64,000 nucleotides of DNA from Sepioteuthis lessoniana (GCA_963585895.1 OY757939.1:36994332-37058331); one strand, 5' to 3'; positions 41,796-52,179 are shown, counted from the first letter of the stretch. The notes: generated by a model not told the origin, from the letters alone. Translations and numbers: made by a program.

Positions 41796-41800
<5 letters not shown>
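41480..41800. other. AT-rich unassigned sequence
   Basis: Short (TATC) repeats near 41630; no gene. Confidence 0.35.

Positions 41801-41869
<69 letters not shown>
41801..41869. repeat. (TA)n microsatellite
   Basis: About 34 TA units. Confidence 0.95.
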
Positions 41870-41872
<3 letters not shown>

Positions 41873-41899
41873 TCCTAATTACCGTTTTTACCCTTAATA

Positions 41900-42165
41900 T
41901 AAAAGTAAAGTTGGTGACCGAAGTCGAGGGTGACCTTAAGACTCCCTTTTTATTAGCTACTGAACCGAGGTGTAGGAGAGGGCGCAACTCTTATCCTTGA
42001 ATTGTTCCACTTTACCCTTGATACATACCTTATAATCCTGAGTGTTAAACTAGGCGGAATCAAGTACCATTTTTGAGTCTTTGGTATGACTCGACCTGAG
42101 ATTGAACCATGGTCTCACGGGCCATTGACGAACACTCTACCTTCTAGACCAATGGGCACGGTAAC
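41900..42165 (-). mobile_element. SINE C, full length
   Basis: aaagtaaagttggtgaccga (tail) through tgagattgaaccatggtct (B-box region) to ctagaccaatgggcacggta (head). Confidence 0.8.
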
Positions 42166-42169
42166 TTAC

Positions 42170-42540
42170 CATAAATAGTATTATAATAATTATTAATAAT
42201 TAGTAATTTTATAATTAATAATAAAAATCAACTAATATTACAATTGTTGCTAATATTATTTATTAGTATTTATCATTATTATTATTTCACTATTTTATGT
42301 CATTTGTTTCAATTTTAACATTCAAATTCAAATTTTCTTTGTTTGCTGAACAGTTCTGGTAAAGTAGTAAAATACTTATCCGCTATTGATAATTTCTTCG
42401 TAGTTAGAAGAAAAACAAAAAGAATATAGCTTATGTCCCAAATCGGTGTGTGTCTGTGTGTGTATGTGCATGTGTGTGTGTGTAACTGTAAATTAAAAAG
42501 GAGCGTCACATAGTACTAGTTTACTACAAAGAAGGAACTA
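42170..42540. other. AT-rich sequence with short (TG)n
   Basis: aattattaataatt-type runs and (TG)n at 42446-42482; no gene. Confidence 0.35.
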
Positions 42541-42570
42541 ATTGTGCAACCCATCCAGCACTTATTGGTA

Positions 42571-42740
42571 CTGTGTAACCCGGATATAAGAGAGTTGTCG
42601 GGACCAGATAATAAGTCTCTTATATTCGGGTTTGGTATATTTTGTTTAGGTAACACAGGCTCTAATTTGGGACCAGAGAAAAATCTATCTTATATCCGAG
42701 TTTTGCTTATATCTGGGTCTCTTATATCCGGGTTACACAT
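42571..42740. mobile_element. Small MITE with ~22-bp inverted repeats
   Basis: The left end tgtgtaacccggatataaga mirrors the right end tcttatatccgggttacaca. Further copies of the tcttatat-cgggtt motif lie inside (near 42617 and 42690), so the unit is internally repetitive. A TA precedes the left end. Ends and size suggest a pogo/Tigger-like MITE; no transposase is present. Confidence 0.6.
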
Positions 42741-42794
42741 CTTTGTCACTCTCAGGGCGAGTCCATTTAACTACCTTGGGTGTACAAAACAATA

Positions 42795-43056
42795 AGTAAG
42801 TAAGCTGGCAGCCCGTAGACGAGGGCGACACGAAGGCTCCCTTTTCAATAGCTACAAAACCGACATGTTGGGAGGGCACTACGCCTTTCTCTGGTTTGCT
42901 CCATTTACCCTTAATCCATTCCTTATAATGCTGAGTGTTAGGCAAGGAGGAATCGAGTATCACATTTTAAGTCTTTAGTATAACTCAACCTGGGATTGAA
43001 TGCTGGTCTCCAGGGACTTTCGGCGAACACTCGAACCATTATGCCAGCGGGCCGGT
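42795..43056 (-). mobile_element. SINE C, full length
   Basis: Tail-side gtagacgagggcgacacga, middle tgctccatttacccttaatc, B-box region gggattgaatgctggtct, head attatgccagcgggccggtt. Confidence 0.8.
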
Positions 43057-43700
43057 TAAACAATATGCAAATTTCCATATAATTGGAAAAACTCAAGGAA
43101 CCGTCATTTGGCTATTATACATTTATTTCTGCTGGCAACTCAATAAGAGAAATTAACCTCTTCAGATAGCCATCACGCAATGAAGAGAAAATTTTAAAAT
43201 ATTTTTCAATGAATTCTTACTCGTTTAAAAGGGAGGAACAAAAAGATACGGGCTTAAAGTTCGTGTCAAAAATGGATGTAATGTCATCGTCTGTTGTCAA
43301 GTATCCCTATGCATCTAAAAAAAAAAAAAATTACACAACTCACAAAACCCTCAGCAACAAAAATCTTCTCAATAAATTAGCCTATTTTATTTTAAAAAAT
43401 CTCTCAGCTTATTAATTTATCAAGGAAAACATGTTGATATACTTTAATTACTAATATCAAACTTATCTTGTTTTTCCATACATACATATTTATTCCGAAA
43501 TAGTTCCATACTAATTACCATTATAACCATTAATAATGTTACATAGCCACAATTAACGCCATGTGCGAAATAGACATATAATGTTCATAACGATAGAACA
43601 TATAAAGAACATAGGAATCTCGAAAAACACGAAACGACTTCTTGTTCAGCCACGAAACCTTTTCATTAACTTTGAGTTAAAGGTTTCGATATAAGGAGGA
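43057..43700. other. AT-rich unassigned sequence
   Basis: A 68-codon plus frame at 43209 shows no known motif; an A-tract lies at 43317-43330. Confidence 0.3.
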
Positions 43701-44035
43701 GAGACACAATCTCGCTATGCTGTCTTATTCATTTGGCCCCTATCTCGTGCGGCACCCATGGCGCGCAAATTCGTCTTGCCTCAGCGAGCCCCAAAAGTCG
43801 AACCTCCTCGTTCGGTGTCTAGTTTTCAACTCCCTAACTTTCTTTAAATCTCCCACAAACCTCCGCGCGCTTCCGGTGCGTGACGTCACCCACACCCTGT
43901 CACCCAGTTCCGTCATCTCGGGCTATTGTGACATCTCTGAGTGGCACGTCCCCCCCGCGCGTTACCACCTACATCAAGGTTTGCACCTAACTAACCCATG
44001 TGCTGAGCCGAAATGTTCTCAGCCAAACTAAACTC
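43701..44035. promoter_or_regulatory. GC-rich island with a CRE-type palindrome
   Basis: Local GC content and CpG frequency are clearly above the flanks (gcgcgc, ccgcgcgtt, ggcgcgc). The segment contains tgacgtca at 43881-43888, the consensus cAMP-response-element palindrome. One plus frame is open for 104 codons (43717-44031) without recognisable motifs. It could be a promoter-proximal or 5' UTR segment, or an unrecognised repeat. Confidence 0.25.
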
Positions 44036-44221
44036 AAAGGCATGAACCGAAATCCCTTGGCCATTACGTTACAATAATACAATAATTGTTAATTATTAAT
44101 AATTCTATTATTGAAAATGAATATTAACAATTATTACTATTGTTGCTTATTTATCCTTATCATTATTTTATTATTTTCCAATTTTGGTTCCTAGTCTTCT
44201 TTTCAAACATCATCATATTCA

Positions 44222-44528
44222 TCTTGTCGTACCATCAGCACGGATATCCCCGACCCTCTCTTGCCACTCCTCCCTATTGTTCATCGTTTCTGGCAGGTCT
44301 TCTGGGCTACATCCCATATCCTCACAGAGCTGCTGTATGTAGGTTCGAGCCGGTCTCCCTGCCCATGTGAGGGGGTCCATAAGAGAACATCACTTATGAG
44401 CTCGTCCCTGCTTCTCTAGCAGTGTACCGCATGCCTGGTTCGTCTAACTTTGATAGTTTTCGTGATGCGAGGTAGATGGCCGTACAGCTGTTGCTTTGTG
44501 GGGTGTTGCCTCCAGAACTTGTCATCAT
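44222..44528 (-). mobile_element. RTE-type LINE, 3' end
   Basis: The minus strand reads KFWRQHPTKQQLYGHL, ITKTI, GRPARTYIQQLC and a GTT end, and stops at a (TGATGA) tail (plus strand catcatcatattcatc). Same region as the RTE copy at 32337. The frame at 44450-44671 is a shadow. Confidence 0.8.
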
Positions 44529-44995
44529 CGAGGGAAATGGGATCGACGACTCGGGCTCAAAACCAGGCCGAGGCATTTTTTTCAAGCATAATAGTATCTA
44601 AAATCTCTCTATTCATTTTATTTCTTGTGTTGATCTTTGTTCTATGTGGTTTTGTTACCGTTATTACATAACCAATAATATCAATTGATTGTATTAAGTT
44701 TATCCTCGTACTGTAATCACTCTCAATTTTTATATCCTCAACCTTTTTCATTTGAGTTTTAATCTCTTTTTATGGTAGCATTTAAATATTAGTTCATTAC
44801 GTTTATTTAACAGTCTGCTCGTAAATTTGTATCTAATGATGTTTATTTTTTCCTCCAAGCAAAGGTTATATATATATATATATATATATTGTTACAGAAT
44901 GTATGTGTTGTAGAATTATGTAATGAATAACTCCTAATGATATTCGTTTGGAGTGTGACAGTCATGAAGAAAACAATGAAATTAGGAATTGATGA
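44529..44995. other. Unassigned, with short (TA)n
   Basis: (TA)n at 44868-44890. A 64-codon minus frame (44557-44751) is not recognised. Confidence 0.3.
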
Positions 44996-45002
44996 CATTT
45001 TA

Positions 45003-45190
45003 ATGAGCGAGTTCGAACTACAGTTGCGCTATTAAGTTCACTTTCAGACTTATACCTTTGGGAAAGGCATGAACCTCTTCATCCCGCCTAGCTATGGGTT
45101 AAATAGAATCACTACTGCACTTCTTCCACAAGGGTGTTTTTTGTATTAAATTACCCACAAAGGTTAATATGCCATTAAATAAAGAAACAA
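45003..45190 (+). mobile_element. SINE B, head truncated
   Basis: Begins at the B box (gagcgagttcgaactac), then cctttgggaaaggcatgaac and the tail with ggttaatatgccattaaata. Confidence 0.75.
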
Positions 45191-45314
45191 AAAACAGATA
45201 CAGTCTGGTGCCAACAGTGGTAATTAAAAAAAAAAAGAAGCTAGCCTTGAGTATTTTTAAACTGTAGTTTTATGGTAAAACACGAGATTGTGCAGACATT
45301 TTTATAGCAAAATA

Positions 45315-46223
45315 AATGGTGCCTTCAATAAGTTTCCACACTTTTTTTGTACAGGCATTTAAAATTGTCGTAGACTCTTGAAAATTCACTATGTTATTGC
45401 TATACATCTCATGAGATGACTGACCAATGTTTATGATTTCAGCTTCAAATGAACAGCTACAGCAGCAATTGGAATACACTCTACTAAAGCCTGATTGTCA
45501 CAGCTGGGGGATTTCAAAAATGCAATCTGGACGTCATGACACTTTAGAAGAACGATATGCAATAAAATTCTGTTTTAAACTTGGAAAAAATGCCACAGAA
45601 ACCTATGGAATGCTTCAGACTGCTTTTTTTGGCATCTTACGTGAATCGAGCATCAGTTTCTGAGTGGCATAAGAGATTCAAGGAAGGCAGGGAGTCTCTG
45701 AGGGATGATGATAGAGATGTGGGAGGAGTAAGGAAGTCTATAGACCAGAGTTCATTGTCCAAAGGGTTAGGGTTACGGTTACTATGTTGAGATTTTAAGG
45801 GAGTTCAGGAAGAGATTCAGTCGGAGGAGACCAGCACTTTTCAAATCGTGTCAGTGGCATTTCCAGCAGGACAATGCACCAATCCACAACTCCATCCCTG
45901 TCACAGACTATTTGACCAAGATGGGCATCAACACAGTTCCTCACCGTCCCTATAGTCCAGACCTTGCTCCCTGTGACTTTTGGTTATTCCCTAAGCTCAG
46001 AGGCTGTCGTTATGAGACAATTGAAGAGATGAAAGAGGCTGTGACGAAGGTCATTGACACACTCACACAAGAGGACTTCCATGGGGCCTTCGAGAAGTTG
46101 TTGGAACGGTACAAATGCATTGCAGCCGGGGGAGATTACTTCGAAGGAGACTAGAATTTCATGTCTAATATCAATAAAAGTGCCCCTAAGAAAAAAGTCT
46201 GGAAACTTATTTAATTATCATCG
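45315..46223 (+). mobile_element. Mariner copy 3, internally deleted, with intact ends
   Basis: 909 bp, TIRs aatggtgccttcaataag and its inverse, bounded by TA (45313-45314, 46224-46225). N-terminal half: NEQLQQQLEYTLLKPDCHSW, ERYAIKFCFKLGKNATETYG, MLQTAF, a frameshift, then NRASVSEWHKRFKEGRESL. After a gggttagggttacggtta stretch comes the C-terminal half: QDNAPIHNSIPVTDYLTKMG, YSPDLAPCDFWLFPKLRGC, TQEDFHGAFEKLLERY, AAGGDYFEGD, stop. QDNAP to PCD spacing fits DD34D. The same central deletion as copies 1 and 2 removes the first catalytic Asp. Confidence 0.88.
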
Positions 46224-46234
46224 TAATTTTCAGT

Positions 46235-46447
46235 GTATTTTATAGCAAAATCATTTCCAGTACATTTTTATTGTAAAATCATTTCTAAAGAATTTTAATA
46301 GAAACATATTTTCCAAAGTATTTAATAATCAAATACTTTTCTATACATTTTAATTGTAAAGTAATTTTCCATACATTTTTATAGTAAAATCATTTTCCAT
46401 ACATTTTTATAGCAAAATCATTTCCTATGCATTTTTATCTTAAAATC
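46235..46447. repeat. 28-bp minisatellite, ~7 units
   Basis: Units like catttttatagtaaaatcat plus tttccata. Starts right after mariner copy 3. The same unit is amplified at 52180-52440. Confidence 0.85.
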
Positions 46448-47590
46448 AGAAGAAAATTTATTCAGATAAATTTTAACAATGTCCAACAGCCTATTTCTTC
46501 TATAAAATTTTTCGATTTTGCACTGCTAGGATTATCTTTAACTATTGGGAAAAAGATGATATGCCATTAAAATAAGCTAGTCAATCACTCTAGTATCTAA
46601 TGCATAGATATTTTTGCCATATCGAAAATTTTGTTTGATTAAAAGAACTATTTATAATAGATGTAGGGAACACACTCTTCATAATGTTGTAAATTGGACA
46701 GGGAATTGCTTTATTCTCTAAACTAGAATAATTTAAGTATATTGCTCTAATAAAAAATATTGTTGCAATGTGTCATTTTTGCTAGGTTACATTTGCATGT
46801 AAACATATTGAGAATTTTGTTGATTTATATTTTGGAACAATGTCCTCGTCAGCAAAAAACACGAAACACTAAGAGCATTAGGACTCTTCACTTGAAAGAA
46901 GACATCAATGCTATCACGAATAACTCAAAAGTTACTAAACAAAGTAAACAGAACCTCCCCCAAAACAAAAACAAAGCAAAACAAAACAAAAAAAGCAACC
47001 AAAGATCAACAACAACAATAAAACTTACAAAAAGCAATCAGTAAAGTCTGTGAAGTCCATCAACTAATAGAAATCGCAAAATCTGTCTCGTTAAAATAGT
47101 TCACAGACAGTGTCTTATCAGTGAGGAGATTGTATCTTTCGTGTAAAGCACGCGACTATATCACTTATTAGACTCGCAAATGTTCAAGCGTTGAAGGTTC
47201 GTTTTGATAGTCGATTATCGAATTAGTAACTAGGTAAGTAAACAAAAACACCTACTTTTTCACCAGTGGCGAACATAAAACCTCATGTGACTTTAAATTT
47301 CTCTGACCTTTTTCACCACTTAAATAACTTTTGCATAAATACCACTATAGTTCAAATAATGAGACTTATAAAAGTTATTGACTAAGTGTACAAACGCTAG
47401 TCAGCCAATTTTTGTTTAAGATAAAACCTTAATTATTTGGCTACATGGACTTTCGGTATGTACGAAGAAAATTGAATGAAGCTCATAAACCAAAAAAAAA
47501 AAAAAAAAAAATAGAAAAGGGAAAAAAACAGTGTATCTCAAAATAGATGCAATCCATTAATATGATAATTCAAATTGCACCAAGTCGTTT
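46448..47590. other. 1.1 kb of unassigned AT-rich sequence
   Basis: aaaacaaaacaaaa-type tract at 46965-46995 and an A18 tract near 47492; the frame at 46760-47044 is Lys/Asn-rich low complexity. Confidence 0.3.
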
Positions 47591-47591
47591 T

Positions 47592-47860
47592 TCATCTGAG
47601 TCTTAAAAAGCAATCATATCCCATCAGAAAAGTCCAACCTGATGATATGGGCAAAAATCGATTGACTTTATCCAACAGTGCACGTGAAAGACCAAGTTCT
47701 TGGGAACATCTTCGGAGGGACTTTTTCGGACTCCTTCCCACAGAATCTCTCATTGTATCCACATTGTCAAGACATCTTGCATTCAACTTTCTGTCAGATC
47801 TGGAGTTTTCTGTCTTCTGGTTGAGGTTGTTTACTGACCCTGTAGCTTGAAATTTGTGTA
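47592..47860 (-). pseudogene. DDE (Tc1/mariner-related) transposase HTH relic
   Basis: The minus frame reads RCLDNVDTMRDSVGRSPKKS, LRRCSQELGLSRALLDKVN, then RFLPISSGWTFLMGYDCFLR. The pattern V-x-SPKKS-RR-SQELG-SR is the second helix-turn-helix region of a widespread IS630/Tc1/mariner-type transposase. The catalytic domain is not present downstream, where the 54-bp repeat begins on the other side. Confidence 0.5.
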
Positions 47861-48064
47861 CCTAACGATAAATTTGGCTTTTCTAGGGATAATTGTTAAG
47901 TTAAACTTCCTGCAAAATTTTGCTCGCACAGTTTTGTCTCCAAATAAATAGTAACAAAAATATTCTTCCTCCCTTGTTCAATGCATTGTGATTAAGGATT
48001 AATAATTGTTATTGTATACTATTTTCAAATCTGAAACAAAAAAGAACACATTATTATTAGTAGA

Positions 48065-48653
48065 GTTATTAGCAGTCACATGGGCCCCATGTATATTGAG
48101 ACACCCTGTATTAGTACAGTTACTAGCAGTCACATAAGCCCCATGTATATTGAGACACCCTGTATTAGTACAGTTATTAGCAGTCACATAGGCCCCACGT
48201 ATATTGAGACACCCTGTATTAGTACAGTTATTAGCAGTCACATGGGCCCCATGTATATTGAGACACCCTGTATTAGTACAGTTATTAGCAGTCACATATG
48301 CCCCATGTATATTGAGACACCCTGTATTAGTACAGTTATTAGCAGTCACATGGGCCCCATGTATATTGAGACACCCTGTATTAGTACAGTTATTAGCAGT
48401 CACATGGGCCCCATGTATATTGAGACACCCTGTATTAGTACAGTTATTAGCAGTCACATGGGCCCCATGTATATTGAGACACCCTGTATTAGTACAGTTA
48501 TTAGCAGTCACATGGGCCCCATGTATATTGAGACATCCTGTATTAGTACAGTTACTAGAAGTCACATAGGCCCCATGTATATTGAAACACCCTGTATTAG
48601 TACAGTTATTAGCAGTCACATGGACCCCATGTATATTGAGACACCCTGTAAAA
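48065..48653. repeat. 54-bp minisatellite, ~11 units
   Basis: The unit is exactly 54 bp: cagtcacatgggccccatgt, atattgagacaccctgtatt, agtacagttattag. Because 54 is a multiple of three, three frames stay open across the array: MGPMYIETPCISTVISSH and LRHPVLVQLLAVTWAPCI on the plus strand, and NCTNTGCLNIHGAHVTAN on the minus strand. Units differ by single bases only. No upstream coding context is seen, so a protein product is unlikely. Confidence 0.95.
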
Positions 48654-48669
48654 TAAAATAAAAATCAAG

Positions 48670-49227
48670 CAAAATATATGCTCCCTACAATTCAACACGG
48701 TGGCGGATGTATAATTTGGGGGGATTTTGCTGCTTCCGGACCACGAGAACAACTCAGAACACAGGGTGTCATGGATAAAGAGCAGTATTTTGGTATTTGG
48801 GTATTCTTAAAAATAAAGTAAAAAAAGTGCATGAAAGTTGTCTTTGGATCGTCAATGAATCTTCAAACATGATAATAACTCCAAATCATTATCATCTTGT
48901 TGTGCCACTAGCACAGATTTCCATGACTCTCTCACGCAATTCTTCTCTATCGTCCATCGCTTCCTGCAGATTTTCTAGACTACATCCCGTGTCTATACAG
49001 AGCTGTTCTTCCGTGTGAAGGGGTCCGTAGGAGCACTCAAAATATACGTCACGAATCCTTTTGAAATACTTATGGGACAGCGAAATTAAGGAATTGATTT
49101 ATCCTGCACAACGTCTCGTCCTAAATTTCATCGAAAATTTATCGGTCTATTGGAAGAAAAAATTAGACGACAAAAATCTTTCGAATTTAGAGAAGTAGAA
49201 GCCACGAAGGTGTACACAAGAGTATAT
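48670..49227 (+). pseudogene. Tc1-type transposase relic, interrupted by an RTE tail
   Basis: The left part reads IQHGGGCIIWGDFAASGP, then VMDKEQYF and ILKNKVKKVHES. HGGG-IWG is the Tc1 motif after the second catalytic Asp region. After the RTE insert, 49060-49200 reads NFIENLSVYWKKKLDD and NLSNLEK, the Tc1 NPIENLW-type C-terminal motif (here NFIENL). The segment with the third acidic residue is missing. Dead copy. Confidence 0.65.
48888..49048 (-). mobile_element. RTE-type LINE 3' end inside the Tc1 relic
   Basis: The minus strand reads EEQLCIDTGCSLENLQEAM, DDREELRERVMEICASGTT, ending in a short TGATGATAATGAT tail (plus strand atcattatcatcttg). A 5'-truncated copy. Confidence 0.75.
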
Positions 49228-49397
49228 CGCTTATGGACGAGCAAAGGAAAAACGACCAGCTAGAATCTATATACAACAGCTCTGTGCTGATACAGGATAT
49301 AGCCTAGAAGACCTCCTGGGAGCGATGGACGATAGAGACGGGTGGCGAAAGAGGGTCATGGATATCCGTGCTGGCAGCGTGACATAGTGATGATGAG
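49228..49397 (+). mobile_element. RTE-type LINE 3' end
   Basis: YGRAKEKRPARIYIQQLCAD, TGYSLEDLLGAMDDRDGW, RKRVMDIRAGSVT, stop, then tgatgatgag tail. It is opposite in orientation to the copy at 48888. Confidence 0.8.
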
Positions 49398-49447
49398 AAG
49401 CTACAAATTCTATCTGAAAAGTTATCTGGTTGTGATATGTGAGTTAT

Positions 49448-49736
49448 CATATTTACCAACCCCTCTGCTCGGGCAGGATATAACACAAGGTCAATTTTTA
49501 AGCGGGGTTTAACAGGTGTGAATTCAGAGTTTTCCTTCTCCTAGACTAGTTGCCTCACCAAGGCCAAAGAACCCAGTCTGTCCTACCCATAGCTGGAGGG
49601 AGAATAATTGGATTCATACCTTTCCCAAGGGTATTAGTGCTATGGGAAATGCAATCAGTCTCGTCCAGGATTTGAACACGTGTCACCGTGTCCATTTCCT
49701 TCGACGATAACCGTTACACCACGGGCACCTCCAATA
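49448..49736 (-). mobile_element. SINE A, full length, with 17-bp TSD
   Basis: 289 bp flanked by tgtgatatgtgagttat (49431-49447 and 49737-49753). The plus strand runs from accaacccctctgctcggg to ttacaccacgggcacctcc. B box cgtgttcaaatcc on the minus strand. Confidence 0.92.
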
Positions 49737-49757
49737 TGTGATATGTGAGTTATGATC

Positions 49758-49985
49758 GGATTGTGGTTTGGTTGTTTAATGTCATATCAGTCTTGTTGCT
49801 GAATCTATCCTTCTAAAAGAACAGTAATGGCACTATTTAACCCATAGCAAGGAAGATAATGTGGTTCATGGCTTTGCCAAGGGTATTTGTCCGAAAGTAA
49901 ACGTAATACGGCGACTGGGGTTCGAACTCGCTTACTACGATTCCACAGCCTAGCACTTTAACCGTTACACCACAAGGACACCCTC
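49758..49985 (-). mobile_element. SINE B, small internal deletion
   Basis: gtttaatgtcatatcagtc (tail), tggcactatttaacccatag, ggggttcgaactcgcttac (B box), ccgttacaccacaaggacac (head). Confidence 0.8.
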
Positions 49986-50009
49986 TCCGATCAGGTAGTG
50001 TTATCATAT

Positions 50010-50212
50010 AAAAATAAAGTTGGAAACCGTATTCGAGGGTGATCAGAAGGCTCCATTTTCAACAGCTACTACACCGATTGATCCATTTTACACCTGATAC
50101 GTATCTTATATTGCTGAGGGTTAAGCAAGTAGGTATCAAGTATCATTTTTAAAGTCTTTGGTATGACGCAACATGGGATTGAACTCTACCCACTTGGCCA
50201 ATGAGCCGGTTA
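50010..50212 (-). mobile_element. SINE C, shortened
   Basis: aaagttggaaaccgtattcg to cccacttggccaatgagccg, with part of the middle missing. Confidence 0.75.
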
Positions 50213-50289
50213 TCATATTTTACGATATATTTCGAGTATATAACTTTGATCTTAGCTTTCCGTAACAATTGTATTTTTCCACATGCTTT

Positions 50290-50640
50290 TGTTTAGACCG
50301 CCTCTTTCTCAGGTCGTTCATCTATGATCCCAGAGGAACGAACAAAGAACACCGGGCAAAGAATAAAAAACTCCGTCAAAAGCACTTGAAATGCTTCAGC
50401 TAATAATAGAGATGATAGCATGCCACTCAACTGTGTTTTTGAGAGGTAAAGTACCTCAAAGAGAGTCACGAAGAGGTGAATGATGACTCGCGGATCGAGA
50501 GGCTTTCAGCAAGCAAGACTGGGGTCAACGTCAAGCAGATTAGGCAGGTGGCGTGTTGCGATCGTCGGTCGACAGTTCGAATGGTCGCAAGTCAGCTGGA
50601 TATGAAAACATGCTTGGAAGATTATATTCAAATCTTCGGT
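50290..50640 (+). pseudogene. Mariner transposase N-terminal relic
   Basis: One frame reads VFLRGKVPQRESRRGE, another DDSRIERLSASKTGVNVKQ, then IRQVACCDRRSTVRMVASQL and DM. DDxRxxRxSxSKT-NV--IRQ-V--DRR-TVRM-ASQL is the standard mariner linker and second HTH. At least one frameshift; no catalytic domain follows. Confidence 0.6.
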
Positions 50641-51150
50641 GATAATCTTCCAAACCATATCTCGACCTCAGGGGTGATTTGAATCCGTTGATATGATTGG
50701 TTTAAGAAGTCATGTGATCAGATGACATAGTTTGAACATTTAGTTTGTTCCAAGACGTCGCCTAACACACATTTGCGATATTGAATGTGACATAATTTGT
50801 ATCTACATTGAACCACTCTCCGATGTACAATTCTGTTATGTATTAAAGAAATAATACTTGAAGCTGAGCACGCAAGTAGATTGGTTATTCTTCCTGACAG
50901 GAAATGTTGTCGGAATTATGGGTAATCGAAAACAAGTGAGAGTGAAGGCGATAAAGAACTCTAGTACGAGAGAGGGAATCATCATTTGTGAAAATTTGCA
51001 CATGGAATTTTCACATAGATTTGAGGTATTACAGCTTTATTCATAGATAGGAGAGAGAGAGCTAATGATTCTGATATTAACTGTACGTTCAAGTTGATAA
51101 TAAACTTTGTACACAGACTTTGGGCCACATATTTTTTTACTTCCATAACA
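50641..51150. other. Unassigned sequence
   Basis: A 62-codon plus frame at 50858 has no recognised motif. No repeat match seen. Confidence 0.3.
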
Positions 51151-51378
51151 GTTATGGACGTAGTGGCTAATGTGCTAAACTGCAATATCATAGTAAGCGA
51201 GTTCAAACACCAGTCTCGTTACCCCGTTCACTTTCGATCTAATAGCCTTAGAAAAAATTCCAACAAATTTATCTCTCCTACCAGCTATGGGTTAGATATT
51301 ACCACTACTGTTCTTGTACAAGGATGGCTTTGGCTTTAGATAAGCCTCTAAAGTTGATATGCCATTAAAAACAAAGAA
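51150..51378 (+). mobile_element. SINE B, full length, diverged
   Basis: Head gtagtggctaatgtgctaaa, B box gcgagttcaaacacc, tail tttggctttagataagcct and gttgatatgccattaaaaac. Confidence 0.75.
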
Positions 51379-51489
51379 ATTATGCCAAATCATAATAATA
51401 AGCTTCTCTAGTTCAGAGGTTACATTTTTTGTCATTTATTTCGATATTTAGCTCTATCGATTATCTAACAATAAATTATTACAGTGAGG

Positions 51490-51722
51490 AGGAGTCTCCC
51501 ATAGCGTGGTAGCTGACGTACTGAACTGTAAATCATAGTGAGAAATTTCGAATTCGAGTCTCACTATTAGGTTCACTTTCGGACTAATACCTTAAGTAAC
51601 GGTGTCAACCCTCTCATCCCCCGCAACTATAAGTTGAATTGTATCATTACTTTTTTTCTACAAAAATGGCTTTGGCATTAAATATCCAACGAGGGTTGAT
51701 ATGCCATTAAACAAAGAAAGAA
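51490..51722 (+). mobile_element. SINE B, full length, diverged
   Basis: catagcgtggtagctgacgt, cgaattcgagtctcactatt, tttggcattaaatatccaac, ggttgatatgccattaaac. Confidence 0.75.
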
Positions 51723-51797
51723 ACTAAGCATAGATTATTGTAATAACCCAGTACTTGGATCGCAGATGTATCAAACATCTGTGAAGGCATGATTGGG

Positions 51798-51817
51798 AGG
51801 TCACAGGTCAAAGGTCA
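51798..51817 (+). promoter_or_regulatory. Three AGGTCA half-sites spaced by one base
   Basis: aggtca-c-aggtca-a-aggtca: two overlapping DR1 arrangements, the type of site bound by RXR heterodimers and HNF4/COUP-type nuclear receptors. Chance occurrence is possible and no promoter is visible nearby. Confidence 0.3.
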
Positions 51818-52175
51818 AACGTTGTAATTATCGAAGGAAAGTCAGAGAAGAGTAACATTCGATTAGGCGTTCGTTCGGAAGTTAGAATACCGTCATGTGG
51901 TATTCGAGAGGTAGAAGAATGAAGTCAAATTGTTGTGGGCTTTAGTAAAACCGCCCGACCCTTTCAGGAGGCAACGGCTTATTGATAAGAGAGTGTCTTT
52001 TTTTCCTTCATTGACAAGGCAAAGTCACACTTCATGTTTTTGAGATCTGACATATAATGTCACATCTTGAAATAAACGTGATTGTTTTCGTGACCAACGT
52101 ATTATGTCGTTCCTTTTCGCCATCGGGATCAAGTGACAACCTTTGAGACATCTCAGCATATTACTCAATCTATTT
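51818..52175. other. Unassigned sequence
   Basis: No gene or repeat recognised. Confidence 0.3.
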
Positions 52176-52179
52176 TTAT

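Noticed and set aside
47231-47240. gtaagt after aactag as an exon donor
   Set aside because: No open frame with a plausible acceptor lies upstream; stops in all frames.
47592-47850. 91-codon plus-strand frame
   Set aside because: Antisense to the transposase HTH relic on the minus strand.
48065-48653. CRISPR array
   Set aside because: Direct repeats are contiguous with no unique spacers, and the DNA is eukaryotic.
47999-48661. Long repeat proteins of ~200 codons on both strands
   Set aside because: A 54-bp tandem repeat is open in several frames by arithmetic; no coding context or conservation can be seen. Kept only as a finding.
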